From Planctomycetota bacterium (GTDB lineage: Bacteria > Planctomycetota > Phycisphaerae > Phycisphaerales > SM1A02): a stretch of DNA of 64,000 nucleotides. A model generated the notes under the pieces. That model was not told the DNA's origin and made no database searches. It worked only from the letters and a program-made list of their open reading frames with translations. The DNA lies in assembly GCA_024230295.1 (NCBI GenBank), contig JAAERN010000039.1, positions 1 to 64,000 on the forward strand, given 5' to 3'. Shown here in pieces: positions 53,972 through 62,206 of the stretch; position 1 is the first letter of the stretch; each line of letters opens with the position of its first letter. The position numbers and the translations under genes are program-made.

Positions 53972-55482
53972 TCGCTGCCGCCATCACTTCGCATCAGTGG
54001 AAAGAGCACGACGTCGCGAATGCTGGTGTTCCCCGTCATGAGCATGACAACGCGGTCGATTCCGATTCCGAATCCACCTGCCGGTGGCATTCCCACAAGG
54101 AGTGCATCGAGAAAGTCCTCGTCGAGGCTTCGGAACGCAGCATCTTCGTCGTTGATCCCCGCGAGTTGCTCGGTGAATCTCGCCCGCTGGATATCTGGAT
54201 CGTTGAGTTCGGTGTAAAAATTGCCAAGTTCCATGCCCGCAATGAAGAGTTCGGCACGCCACGCGATGGAAGGATCGTCCGCATGTGGCCGGGAAAGTGG
54301 CGAGAGCGGCGCGGGAAAATCTGTCACCCATGTTGGGCGTGATGGATCGATAGCCTCTTCAGCTTCATCGAAGAGCGCCTCGACCAGCAACCATGGATCT
54401 TTCGTAGAAGCATCATCAAACCCCTTAGAGGAAGCGACCTTGCGTACCGCATCTGCATCTCGCATATCACAACCGTGCGTCTTCTCAAAGAGGTCTCCGT
54501 AGGTTGTCCTCTCAAATGCGGCCTCGTAGTCGATCATGAGATCGCCAAAGGCCACCGTGCCACCTGCAAGTTTGCGGAACAGCGATTCGGTCAGACTCAT
54601 CACCGACTCACAATCTCCGAAAGCCTCGTAGGCCTCCATCATTGTGAACTCGGGGTTGTGTCTTCGGCTGATGCCTTCGTTCCGAAAGTTGCGATTGATC
54701 TCGAAGACCCGGCGCATGCCACCAACGAGCAGTCGCTTGAGATACAGCTCAGGAGCGATCCTCAGATACAAGTCGATGTCGAGCGCGTTGTGATGCGTCA
54801 CGAAAGGTCTCGCGGCGGCGCCGCCCGCAACCGGCTGCATCATCGGCGTCTCCACTTCGATGAAATCGTGCTCCTCCATGAAGCGGCGGATCTCAGAGAC
54901 GATCTGACTGCGTCGCAGAAATGTCTCCATCGTTCCGGGTGTTGCATACATGTCCACATAGCGGCGGCGGTATCGCTGCTCGGCATCGGTCAGTCCGTGA
55001 AACTTCTCCGGTGGCGGCGCGAGAGACTTGCAGTGCACTTCGAAGCGGTCGGCCCAGATGCAAATCTCACCTCGCTTGGTGCGGCCAATGGGGCCCGCAG
55101 CGACAATGATGTCGCCGTAGTCGACCTTTGACGCCAGTTTGAAGGACGACGTTTCCAACTCCGCCTTGGAGCAGGAAATTTGCAAATCGCCCGATTCGTC
55201 CCGGAGCACCATGAAGCACAACTTGCCCATGGCCCGATGCTGGATGACCCGGCCTGCAACTGCGGCTCGTGGCCGCGGATCGGTGTCGGGTGGCGGATCA
55301 CCGTCAATGGCATCGGCGGCGGCCTCATCGAACATGCTGCGAGCCTCGGCCAGCGGCACAAGGCCATCGACACGGCATCCCCACGGGTCGATGCCGAGAT
55401 CGTCTCGCCATCTCGCGAGTTTGGCGCGGCGAGCTGCCACAAGATCGGATTCGGTACGGTCGGTCGAGTCTGTCACGCTCAT
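53968..55482 (-). CDS. lysS: lysyl-tRNA synthetase, class II
   Basis: 504 residues. The OB-fold anticodon domain (VAGRVIQHRAMGKLCFMVL, GDLQISCSK) is followed by motif 1 (FIEVETPMMQPVAGGAAARP), motif 2 (RVFEINRNFRNEGISRRHNP, EFTMMEAYEAF) and motif 3 (PPAGGFGIGIDRVVMLMTG). The ATG at 55482 begins the family homology; the open frame runs on to 55608. It heads the run lysS, transglutaminase, nnrD, yhaM-like, GT2, BshC-like. Confidence 0.97.
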   Translation of the reverse strand: MSVTDSTDRTESDLVAARRAKLARWRDDLGIDPWGCRVDGLVPLAEARSMFDEAAADAIDGDPPPDTDPRPRAAVAGRVIQHRAMGKLCFMVLRDESGDLQISCSKAELETSSFKLASKVDYGDIIVAAGPIGRTKRGEICIWADRFEVHCKSLAPPPEKFHGLTDAEQRYRRRYVDMYATPGTMETFLRRSQIVSEIRRFMEEHDFIEVETPMMQPVAGGAAARPFVTHHNALDIDLYLRIAPELYLKRLLVGGMRRVFEINRNFRNEGISRRHNPEFTMMEAYEAFGDCESVMSLTESLFRKLAGGTVAFGDLMIDYEAAFERTTYGDLFEKTHGCDMRDADAVRKVASSKGFDDASTKDPWLLVEALFDEAEEAIDPSRPTWVTDFPAPLSPLSRPHADDPSIAWRAELFIAGMELGNFYTELNDPDIQRARFTEQLAGINDEDAAFRSLDEDFLDALLVGMPPAGGFGIGIDRVVMLMTGNTSIRDVVLFPLMRSDGGSE

Positions 55483-55535
55483 GCCCGTACGATACTCCCA
55501 CCCGGTCCTCGGCGGACGCGGCGTGGAGAGATGAT

Positions 55536-55778
55536 GTGATAGACCACGTAGCGATCGTGACTGGTGCAGGCAGCGGAATTGGATGCGTGGTCGCAACAGA
55601 CCTGACATCGAGTATTCGTGACGCCGATACGCGAGCGGGCACCGAGGCCTATTACGCAGCCATGGAACAGCCCTTGACGGCCACCGACGTCGCTGATGCC
55701 GTCATGTTCGCCGTCGAGGCCCCCGGCCACGTCTGCATTTCCAACTTGACCCTCCCACCAACGGCGATGACACGATGA
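55536..55778 (+). pseudogene. SDR dehydrogenase remnant with internal in-frame deletion
   Basis: 80 residues if read from GTG 55536 (GGAGAG five bases upstream). It opens with an SDR nucleotide-binding start, VIDHVAIVTGAGSGIG, and closes with a typical SDR C-terminus, TATDVADAVMFAVEAPGHVC followed by ISNLTLPPTA. The roughly 150 residues that should lie between, including the NNAG, Ser and YxxxK catalytic parts, are missing; about 22 unrelated residues join the two. The frame stays open and its stop overlaps the gmhB start (ATGA). It cannot be an active SDR. Confidence 0.75.
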
Positions 55779-56314
55779 GCCGCCCCGCGATTTTCCTCGA
55801 TCGAGACAATACGATCATTCGCAACGACGGCGATCTGGGCGACCCCGATGGTGTCGAGCTGATGCCCACCGCCCTCGAGGCCCTCGCCAGTTTGCACTCC
55901 GCCGGCTGGCCCCTGATCGTCATCACCAATCAAGGGGGCGTGGCAAGAGGTCGGTACGGGGAGGATGATGTTCGGGCAGTTCACGCGCGGACGCAGGCGT
56001 TGCTCGGAGCAGTCCCGATTCTCGACTGGCTGTGGTGTCCGTTTCACCCAACCGGCACGGTTCCGCGCTTCACGCGTGAACACCCATGGAGAAAGCCGGC
56101 GCCTGGAATGCTCTTGGAAGCAGCGAACCGCCACGATCTCGATCTCACCCGATCTTGGCTGATCGGTGATCAGGATCGCGACATCGCAGCTGGCCTCGCC
56201 GTCGGTTGCAGATCCGTACTACTTGGCGCCGCTGCCGGCGATCCTCCGCCCGACGTCGTAGCCCAAACCATGCAAGAGGCCGCAGACGCGATTCTCGGAG
56301 CACCGCCGCTGTGA
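55775..56314 (+). CDS. gmhB: HAD phosphatase, D-glycero-D-manno-heptose 1,7-bisphosphate phosphatase type
   Basis: 179 residues. HAD-IIIA: AIFLDRDNTIIRNDGDLGDP (catalytic Asp pair), IVITNQGGVARGRY, then CPFHPTGTVPRFTREHPWRK followed by PAPGML, and WLIGDQDRDIAAGLAVGCRS. This is GmhB (or the related histidinol-phosphatase type), which dephosphorylates heptose bisphosphate for LPS core. The structural zinc site is degenerate: of C-x-H...C-x-C, only the first Cys remains. Neighbouring heptosyltransferase supports GmhB. Stop overlaps next start (GTGA). Confidence 0.87.
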   Translation: MSRPAIFLDRDNTIIRNDGDLGDPDGVELMPTALEALASLHSAGWPLIVITNQGGVARGRYGEDDVRAVHARTQALLGAVPILDWLWCPFHPTGTVPRFTREHPWRKPAPGMLLEAANRHDLDLTRSWLIGDQDRDIAAGLAVGCRSVLLGAAAGDPPPDVVAQTMQEAADAILGAPPL

Positions 56315-57330
56315 CTGATTGGTCCACCATCAGCAGCGTGTGCGCGATCATGCCGACTTGGATCGGAGATATCTGCATGGCCACTCCGGCACTGCGACTA
56401 CTCCGCGAACGGCTTCCCGAGGCAGCCACGCTCACCGCGGCAACACGACCGGGGATGTCGCCGCTCCTTCGCGGCCTTCCTTGGATCGACGACATCATCG
56501 AGATCAACCCGCAAGGATTGCTCGGGCCGTGGCGGGCCGGCGCCGCAATCGCCGCGACGAAGCCTGAAGCGGTGCTCGTACTTCCCGGGAGTTGGCGTTC
56601 GGCTTTGACCTCACGACTGAGCGGCGCCTCGCGACGTATCGGCTATGCGCGAGATGCGCGAGGCTGGATGCTCAGCGACGCCACCAAGCCACCCGATCGA
56701 AGTCAGCCCGTTTCAACAGTCGGTTGGTACGCCGGCCTTGTTGATGCTGACGCGGCAGTAGGGCTGCCCGAATTGTCCGCCACCGAAGTCGACCGCGCCG
56801 ATGCAGCCGAAGTCCTGCCGCCGCATTTCAAACATTATGCAGTGCTGGTCCCCGGCGCTAACCGGGAAGACAAACGATGGCCCGCTGATCGATTCGCTGC
56901 GATTGCCAACGTCCTGCACACCGCCCGTGGTTGGCCGAGCGTTATCTCTGGAGGGCCGAGCGAGCAGAGCCTATGCGCCGAAGTTGCCAGCGAATGCAAT
57001 GGACCAGTAATCGACCTCGCCGCCGCCGGCAGTTCGCTCGCTGCGCTCAAGGCAATCGTTGACGGGGCTGAACTCATGGTCACCAACGACACCGGTCCGA
57101 GACACATCGCCATCGGGCTCGGCACACCGGTTGTTTCCCTCTTCGGGCCCACGGATCATCGATGGACGCTGATGTCTGAGGCAAACGAGTGCCGGCTGCT
57201 TGCTGAACCGTTTCTCCCTGAGGACTTGGTGGCAGATCGATGCGGCAATGCCTGTGCCATCGACCGCATCGCAATCGAGGATGTCGTGCAGGCAACGTGG
57301 CTGGTGTGCCCTCCAACTACGGCGTGCTGA
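56311..57330 (+). CDS. family 9 glycosyltransferase (heptosyltransferase type)
   Basis: 339 residues, GTG start overlapping gmhB. GT-B fold: N-terminal VCAIMPTWIGDICMATPALR (the P-x-x-(I/L)GD motif), LRERLPEAATLTAATRP; C-terminal VLVPGANREDKRWPADRFAA, and NDTGPRHIAIGLGTPVVSLF followed by GPTD for nucleotide-sugar binding. WaaF/WaaC-type enzymes add heptose to LPS core. The context of gmhB and an O-antigen ligase makes an LPS role likely. Confidence 0.88.
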   Translation: MTDWSTISSVCAIMPTWIGDICMATPALRLLRERLPEAATLTAATRPGMSPLLRGLPWIDDIIEINPQGLLGPWRAGAAIAATKPEAVLVLPGSWRSALTSRLSGASRRIGYARDARGWMLSDATKPPDRSQPVSTVGWYAGLVDADAAVGLPELSATEVDRADAAEVLPPHFKHYAVLVPGANREDKRWPADRFAAIANVLHTARGWPSVISGGPSEQSLCAEVASECNGPVIDLAAAGSSLAALKAIVDGAELMVTNDTGPRHIAIGLGTPVVSLFGPTDHRWTLMSEANECRLLAEPFLPEDLVADRCGNACAIDRIAIEDVVQATWLVCPPTTAC

Positions 57331-57382
57331 GAGAGAACCACATCTCCAAGCGTCGCGACGCAGCCTGATAGCATCCCACACG

Positions 57383-58717
57383 ATGTCCAATTCACATATG
57401 AATGGAGCCGCCGCGAAGTCAAGACGACTCGTGCCGCTCAGTGAGGTACTGGCGGCCGGAGCGTCGACAGACCCACTTGGACACCGGATCCATGTCGCGC
57501 TGGCAATGCTGTGGGCATTCACCATCCCGCTTCAGATGATCCCGGCGGCAAAGGATGTGTCGCTCGTGCTGCTGCTCGGGTGGGCGGCGAGCCGAGCGAT
57601 CCTCGGCGGCATGCGAACGGCCTGGCGACCGCTCTTCACCCGGCCTGTCGCGTGGTTCCTCACGGCTTGGGGATTGTGGACCTGCGCTGCAATGCTCTGG
57701 TCCGTGGACCCGCGGGCTGGTATTGAAGAGCTCGTCAACTACCGCTCATTCCTCATCCCACTGGCGGTCTTCCCAATCCTCCTTGAATTGCGCCGGCTGT
57801 TGTGGGCGTTCCTCGCAGGAGTCGCCATCGTCAACCTCATTCAGGCCCTGCAAGCGATGGGCGTGCCTGGCTTCTCGCCCCAGGTACCAGAACGGTTCTT
57901 CGCTTGGATGGCGCCGAACCCAGGCGGGCTCTTGATCGCAGCAGCCTTCGTCGCGCATGCCGCATGGATCGTCGTCGAGCGACGTGGTGGCATGTCCGGC
58001 CTGCACATCGGCGGCGCGGCTCTGGCCGCACTCGGCCTGGCGCTCATGCAGAACCGCGGCGGCATCGTGGCCGCGGTGCTCGCGATCATCATTCTTCTTC
58101 TGACGGTCATCGCGCTCCTGCCTCGAGCACGTTCCACCGTGCTGCTTGTTGCAGCGTCGATGACATTTGGCCTCTCGGCGGGACTTCTCATCGACGACGT
58201 GCTGCTTGGTTCAGCCATCGGCGATCCGGTGCGGCAGCGCATGCAGGAGGGAGTCGACGACGTAAGCAACACGCCCCAGTACGAGGTCAAACGGCTCGTG
58301 CAGCGATCGGTCACATTTCGACTGACGGCATGGCGGGATCTACTGGAAGTCATCTGGGCCAAGCCGCTCGGAGGAACGGGACTCGGCGGGATTGCACCTG
58401 CCCTGCTCACGATCGGTGATAACGCAGAGAATGCGGCTGAGTTGCCACCGCACCGGCACGGGCACAACTCGTGGCTCTTTACCGCAGCGGCGACCGGATT
58501 GATCGGCCTTGGACTCATGATCTGCACGCTCGGCAGCGCCACGCTCGACCTCCTGAACCGACTGACCGCCTTTCCCGAAGCGATCGTGTGCCTCGGGATC
58601 CTCCTCACCTGGATGATCGCCAACATGTTTGACTCCCTCATTCTTTCCGGTGGGACCTCCTGCCTGCTCATGCTTGGTCTTTTGGCGTCCTTCATCCCGA
58701 GGGAGAAGCCCGTCTGA
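57383..58717 (+). CDS. O-antigen ligase-family membrane protein
   Basis: 444 residues with about ten to twelve transmembrane segments and a large loop with the Wzy_C-type arrangement: FLTAWGLWTCAAMLWSVDPR, MQNRGGIVAAVLAIIILLL, a periplasmic loop (about 270-350) with FRLTAWRDLLEVIWAKPLGG, then PPHRHGHNSWLFTAAATGLI, the conserved H-x-x-x...GxxG part of WaaL/Wzy proteins. Such enzymes join glycans to lipid A-core. ATG at 57383 or 57398. It ends overlapping plsY. Confidence 0.8.
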   Translation: MSNSHMNGAAAKSRRLVPLSEVLAAGASTDPLGHRIHVALAMLWAFTIPLQMIPAAKDVSLVLLLGWAASRAILGGMRTAWRPLFTRPVAWFLTAWGLWTCAAMLWSVDPRAGIEELVNYRSFLIPLAVFPILLELRRLLWAFLAGVAIVNLIQALQAMGVPGFSPQVPERFFAWMAPNPGGLLIAAAFVAHAAWIVVERRGGMSGLHIGGAALAALGLALMQNRGGIVAAVLAIIILLLTVIALLPRARSTVLLVAASMTFGLSAGLLIDDVLLGSAIGDPVRQRMQEGVDDVSNTPQYEVKRLVQRSVTFRLTAWRDLLEVIWAKPLGGTGLGGIAPALLTIGDNAENAAELPPHRHGHNSWLFTAAATGLIGLGLMICTLGSATLDLLNRLTAFPEAIVCLGILLTWMIANMFDSLILSGGTSCLLMLGLLASFIPREKPV

Positions 58718-59388
58718 TGAGTTGGGTGCTGTTTATTGTCGGTGCCTATGTGCTGGGGTCCATTCCGTTCGGCGTCATCATTGCGAAGACTCGCCACGTG
58801 GATATCACGGCGTACGGCTCCGGCAATATCGGCGCAACCAACGTAGGACGGGTCCTTGGCAAGCGGCTCGGACTGACATGTTTCGTACTCGATGTCACCA
58901 AAGGTGCGGTGCCGGTACTCATCGCTGGCAGCAGTCACGATCTGCTGGGACGATGGGCCTCCGAGATTCCAGCAGACACGGGTTGGCTCTGGCTCGCGGT
59001 GGCGGTGGCGGCGCTGGCAGGACACATGGCTTCGATCTTCCTCGGATTCCGAGGCGGCAAGGGCGTGGCCACGGCATTTGGCGGTCTTGTTGCGATGTGG
59101 CCGACGCTTGGCATTCCCGCGGTAATCGCGCTGAGTTGCTGGATTCTCGTCGTCGCAAGCACTCGAATCGTCTCGGCGGCCAGCATGGCAGCCGCTATTT
59201 CACTACCAGTGACCACAATCGTGCTTCTGCTGACAATAGCGCCGAGCGTGGATGTACCGGACCTCTCACAGAGGCTCGCCCCACCGATCATCGTCTCGGC
59301 CGGAATCGCAGGGCTCGTCCTCTGGCGACACCGAGCCAACCTAGGCCGCCTGCTCAAAGGCACCGAGCCCCGAATCGGCCGCTCGTAG
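58717..59388 (+). CDS. plsY: acyl-phosphate:glycerol-3-phosphate acyltransferase PlsY
   Basis: 223 residues, five-helix inner-membrane enzyme for the first step of phospholipid synthesis. GAYVLGSIPFGVIIAKTRHV, GSGNIGATNVGRVLGKRLGL and GHMASIFLGFRGGKGVATAF are the three PlsY motifs. ATG overlaps the previous stop (TGATG). plsX is not nearby. Confidence 0.96.
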   Translation: MSWVLFIVGAYVLGSIPFGVIIAKTRHVDITAYGSGNIGATNVGRVLGKRLGLTCFVLDVTKGAVPVLIAGSSHDLLGRWASEIPADTGWLWLAVAVAALAGHMASIFLGFRGGKGVATAFGGLVAMWPTLGIPAVIALSCWILVVASTRIVSAASMAAAISLPVTTIVLLLTIAPSVDVPDLSQRLAPPIIVSAGIAGLVLWRHRANLGRLLKGTEPRIGRS

Positions 59389-59404
59389 CCACGCAGACCG
59401 GCGG

Positions 59405-60274
59405 TCACTGTGCCAGAAGCACCGAGGCGACCACGGCGAGTGGAAACATGATGTCGACCAGATCGCGAATGCGCTGAGCACCGCTCGCCTTGAGCAGAAT
59501 GACGCCTGCCACGGGCAGGCCCGCTAGCGTGATCCCGATGCCAGCGGGCACAACCGCGAACGCCACGCCACCAAGAAGAAAGCCTCCTGCCAAGACAGTC
59601 GCGGCCTCGGCGCACCACCATGTCTTCAGCGGTCCGATCGTGTTGGGCAGTGTCCGCGTGCCCTGCCTGGCATCGCTCCGAGCATCATCGAGATCGCACA
59701 GCATGGCGCCAGCCAACACATGCAAGAACACGGCGGCCAATGCAATCACCAGCGGAGTCCATTGAATAGCTGCCCACGACTGCGGCCAGCGAGGAAACAC
59801 CACCAATACGGCGGCCAGCGCAGTCATGCTCATCGCGACCGAAGCATTCTTGATCAGAAGACGATCCTTGAGCCGCCGCTGGCCAGGCACGTGCGCGTAA
59901 CCCATCATGCCCACGACTGCTGCCGGAACTGTGATCGCAGCGAATATGCCCTCGGCAAGTGCCATCACCAACGCGGCAACGAGCAGCGCCATCGCCAACC
60001 ACCGAACCCCATAAACCTGCCGCCGCAGAAAGCGAACGCGGTGCGGCACCGAGGCCATGTCGCCCCGGTCCGGCATTGATGGCCATGGCCCGACGCGATC
60101 CAGCAGGTACGTACCCATCGTCAGCAACGCTGCAATGCCGATTGGACGCCATCGAAGCGGTTCTCCGACGACAACTTCGACAAACAGAACACACCCCCCC
60201 GCATAGAGCCCCGCCCACAGGGCGAGGTGTCCACACGCGATCAGGGTCGTCTCGGTCCATCGAACGGCTTTCAT
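59405..60274 (-). CDS. UbiA-family prenyltransferase-like protein
   Basis: 289 residues, about eight transmembrane segments. In UbiA proteins two Asp-rich motifs bind the prenyl diphosphate. The second is clear: LCDLDDARSDARQGTRTLPN. The first (usually N-D-x-x-D-x-x-x-D) reads YLLDRVGPWPSMPD, so it is altered. The substrate could be a quinone, haem or phospholipid precursor; the variant first motif leaves even transferase activity open. Its 5' end overlaps no gene but lies 24 bases from the purB TTG on the opposite strand. Confidence 0.7.
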   Translation of the reverse strand: MKAVRWTETTLIACGHLALWAGLYAGGCVLFVEVVVGEPLRWRPIGIAALLTMGTYLLDRVGPWPSMPDRGDMASVPHRVRFLRRQVYGVRWLAMALLVAALVMALAEGIFAAITVPAAVVGMMGYAHVPGQRRLKDRLLIKNASVAMSMTALAAVLVVFPRWPQSWAAIQWTPLVIALAAVFLHVLAGAMLCDLDDARSDARQGTRTLPNTIGPLKTWWCAEAATVLAGGFLLGGVAFAVVPAGIGITLAGLPVAGVILLKASGAQRIRDLVDIMFPLAVVASVLLAQ

Positions 60275-60298
60275 TCAGGCGTCCTGTATCATGCCCAC

Positions 60299-61735
60299 TT
60301 GAGCCAAGACACCGCAGGGTATCGATCACCGCTCTCCACGCGGTATGCCTCCGCCGAGATGCAATCGCTCTGGTCGGATACGCACCGCTTTGGCATCTGG
60401 CGCCGCCTCTGGCTGGCCCTGGCTGAATCCGAGCAGGAACTCGGACTGGATATCTCCGATACCCAACTCGCAGCAATGCGATCGCATCTCGACGACATCG
60501 ACCTCGATGCGGCGAGAACATATGAACGAAAACTTCGCCACGATGTCATGGCCCACGTACACGCCTGGGGCGACGCGATTCCCGAAGCGCGGGGCATCAT
60601 TCATCTGGGCGCAACGAGCCAGTTCGTCAACTGCAACACCGAACTCATCCTCATTCGCGACGCCATCGAGATCGTCGCCGCCAAGACTGCCGGCTTGATT
60701 CTCGCGCTGTGCAACTTTGCCGATACGTGGAAAGATCTACCGACACTTGGCGCGACCCACTATCAACCGGCTCAACCGGTCACGGTCGGTCGCCGCGCCG
60801 CGTCGTGGGCGCAGGATCTCTGGCTTGGGCTTGAAGACCTTGAGCATCGACTGGAAAGCCTTCGATTCCGCGGCGTTCGAGGTGCCACGGGCTCGCAAGC
60901 CTCATTCATGACGCTCTTCGACGGCGACGCTGAAAAAGTTGAGTCGCTCGACCAACTCGTCACCGAACGCATGGGATGGCCGGCCGACCGCAGATTTCTC
61001 GTCACGGGCCAGACCTATCCGCGCGTCGTCGATGCACAAGTACTTGCTTCGCTCGCAGCAGTCGCGGCCGCCGCGCATAAGTGCGCCACCGACATTCGAC
61101 TCCTCGCAGGCGTTCGCGAACTTGAGGAACCTTTCGAGAAGAATCAGATCGGTTCCTCTGCGATGGCCTACAAGCGAAATCCGATGCGGTGCGAGCGTGC
61201 CTGCGGCATGGCCAGATTCGTCATGACGCTCTCCGCATCGCCGCTTCAAACTGCGTCGGTGCAGTGGCTTGAGCGGACGCTTGACGACTCCTCAAATCGC
61301 CGGTTGGTGCTTCCGGAAGCATTCCTCGCCTTGGACGGTCTGCTCGATGTCATGCGCAATGTCGCCGACGGCCTCATCGTCCGGCCCGCCATTGTGGAGG
61401 CTCGGCTGCGGGCCGAACTCCCCTTTATGGCGACGGAAGACCTGATGATGGCAGCGGTCAAGCGGGGGGCGGATCGGCAAGAAGCCCATGAGATCGTCCG
61501 CCAGCATGCGATGGCTGCAGCCGAAGCCCTCAAGGAGGGTGCAGAGAACGATCTCCTAGAACGTCTCGCTGGCGAAGCATGCTTTTCCGGCATCGATCTG
61601 AAGGGCGTTCTCGACCCGAATCGATACGTCGGGACATGCCCGACGCAGGTCAGCCGCTTCACAGCGGCCGCCCGTGGCACCATCGTGCCAAGGTGGTCAG
61701 GACGGATTCCAGGGGCTTCTGACCCCGGAATCTAG
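60299..61735 (+). CDS. purB: adenylosuccinate lyase
   Basis: 478 residues. Cleaves SAICAR and adenylosuccinate in purine synthesis. Begins LSQDTAGYRSPLSTRYAS, with IIHLGATSQFVNCNTEL, LPTLGATHYQPAQPVTVGRR and the mobile signature loop GSSAMAYKRNPMRCE near residue 284, then TLDDSSNRRLVLPEAFLA. The TTG at 60299 is chosen because PurB proteins start 5-10 residues before the Y.SPL motif; a GTG at 60227 would enter the divergent ubiA-like gene. A TTG start suggests low expression. Confidence 0.94.
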   Translation: MSQDTAGYRSPLSTRYASAEMQSLWSDTHRFGIWRRLWLALAESEQELGLDISDTQLAAMRSHLDDIDLDAARTYERKLRHDVMAHVHAWGDAIPEARGIIHLGATSQFVNCNTELILIRDAIEIVAAKTAGLILALCNFADTWKDLPTLGATHYQPAQPVTVGRRAASWAQDLWLGLEDLEHRLESLRFRGVRGATGSQASFMTLFDGDAEKVESLDQLVTERMGWPADRRFLVTGQTYPRVVDAQVLASLAAVAAAAHKCATDIRLLAGVRELEEPFEKNQIGSSAMAYKRNPMRCERACGMARFVMTLSASPLQTASVQWLERTLDDSSNRRLVLPEAFLALDGLLDVMRNVADGLIVRPAIVEARLRAELPFMATEDLMMAAVKRGADRQEAHEIVRQHAMAAAEALKEGAENDLLERLAGEACFSGIDLKGVLDPNRYVGTCPTQVSRFTAAARGTIVPRWSGRIPGASDPGI

Positions 61736-61776
61736 CCCATTTTACCGAACAGACACCAAACAAGTGGTACAAAAAG

Positions 61777-61810
61777 GGCCTGATACCATGAAAAACGGCG
61801 GAATCAGGCC
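61777..61810. other. hairpin in the purB-hc1 gap
   Basis: GGCCTGAT (61777-61784) pairs with ATCAGGCC (61803-61810), loop of 18 bases, 41 bases after the purB stop. It may be a weak terminator for purB. The rest of the 173-base gap shows no gene. Confidence 0.35.
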
Positions 61811-61908
61811 AACCTGACCGATACAGTCGCCAGTCACGGGCCCCCCCTCCCGGCGTACGGGAATGGGTGTGGGTGCCCTCTTGGGGCCAAGGCGGAGGAC
61901 TCACATCG

Positions 61909-62082
61909 ATGCAGTCATACGAAACACTGAAGAACCTCATTGAAGCGACAGCAGATGATGTCGCCAAGTGCGCTGGTGGCAATAAGGCCGCTGGCACACG
62001 GGTCAGAAAGTCCATGCAGGACATTAAGAACGCGGCTCAGGACGTCCGCAAGGAAGTCCTGACGATGCGTGACGGCGACTAG
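61909..62082 (+). CDS. Hc1-like histone H1-type protein, short form
   Basis: 57 residues: starts MQSYETLKNLIEATADDVA, then GGNKAAGTRVRKSMQDIKNA and DVRKEVLTMRDGD. The GNKAA.RVR......K...RKE pattern matches the N-terminal domain of chlamydial Hc1, the nucleoid-condensing histone-like protein. The Lys/Ala/Pro-rich C-terminal DNA-binding tail of Hc1 is absent. GGAGG lies upstream. It is followed by an 11-base stem hairpin. Likely abundant DNA-associated protein; function inferred only from similarity. Confidence 0.8.
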   Translation: MQSYETLKNLIEATADDVAKCAGGNKAAGTRVRKSMQDIKNAAQDVRKEVLTMRDGD

Positions 62083-62106
62083 CGTCCCGTCGCTCTAACT
62101 TCAAAT

Positions 62107-62135
62107 ACGACCACCAGCTTGCAACTGGTGGTCGT
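62107..62135 (+). terminator. hairpin terminator after the Hc1-like gene
   Basis: An 11-base perfect stem, 62107-62117 with 62125-62135 (ACGACCACCAG and its complement), loop CTTGCAA. It begins 25 bases after the stop codon and is followed by TGCATTCC. The T-run is poor, but stem strength and place support a terminator. Confidence 0.6.
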
Positions 62136-62206
62136 TGCATTCCATAGCCACGCCGATGCAGCACGTTGAAGGATGCCGCACTGTGCGGCTATGCTGACCC
62201 ACGCCT

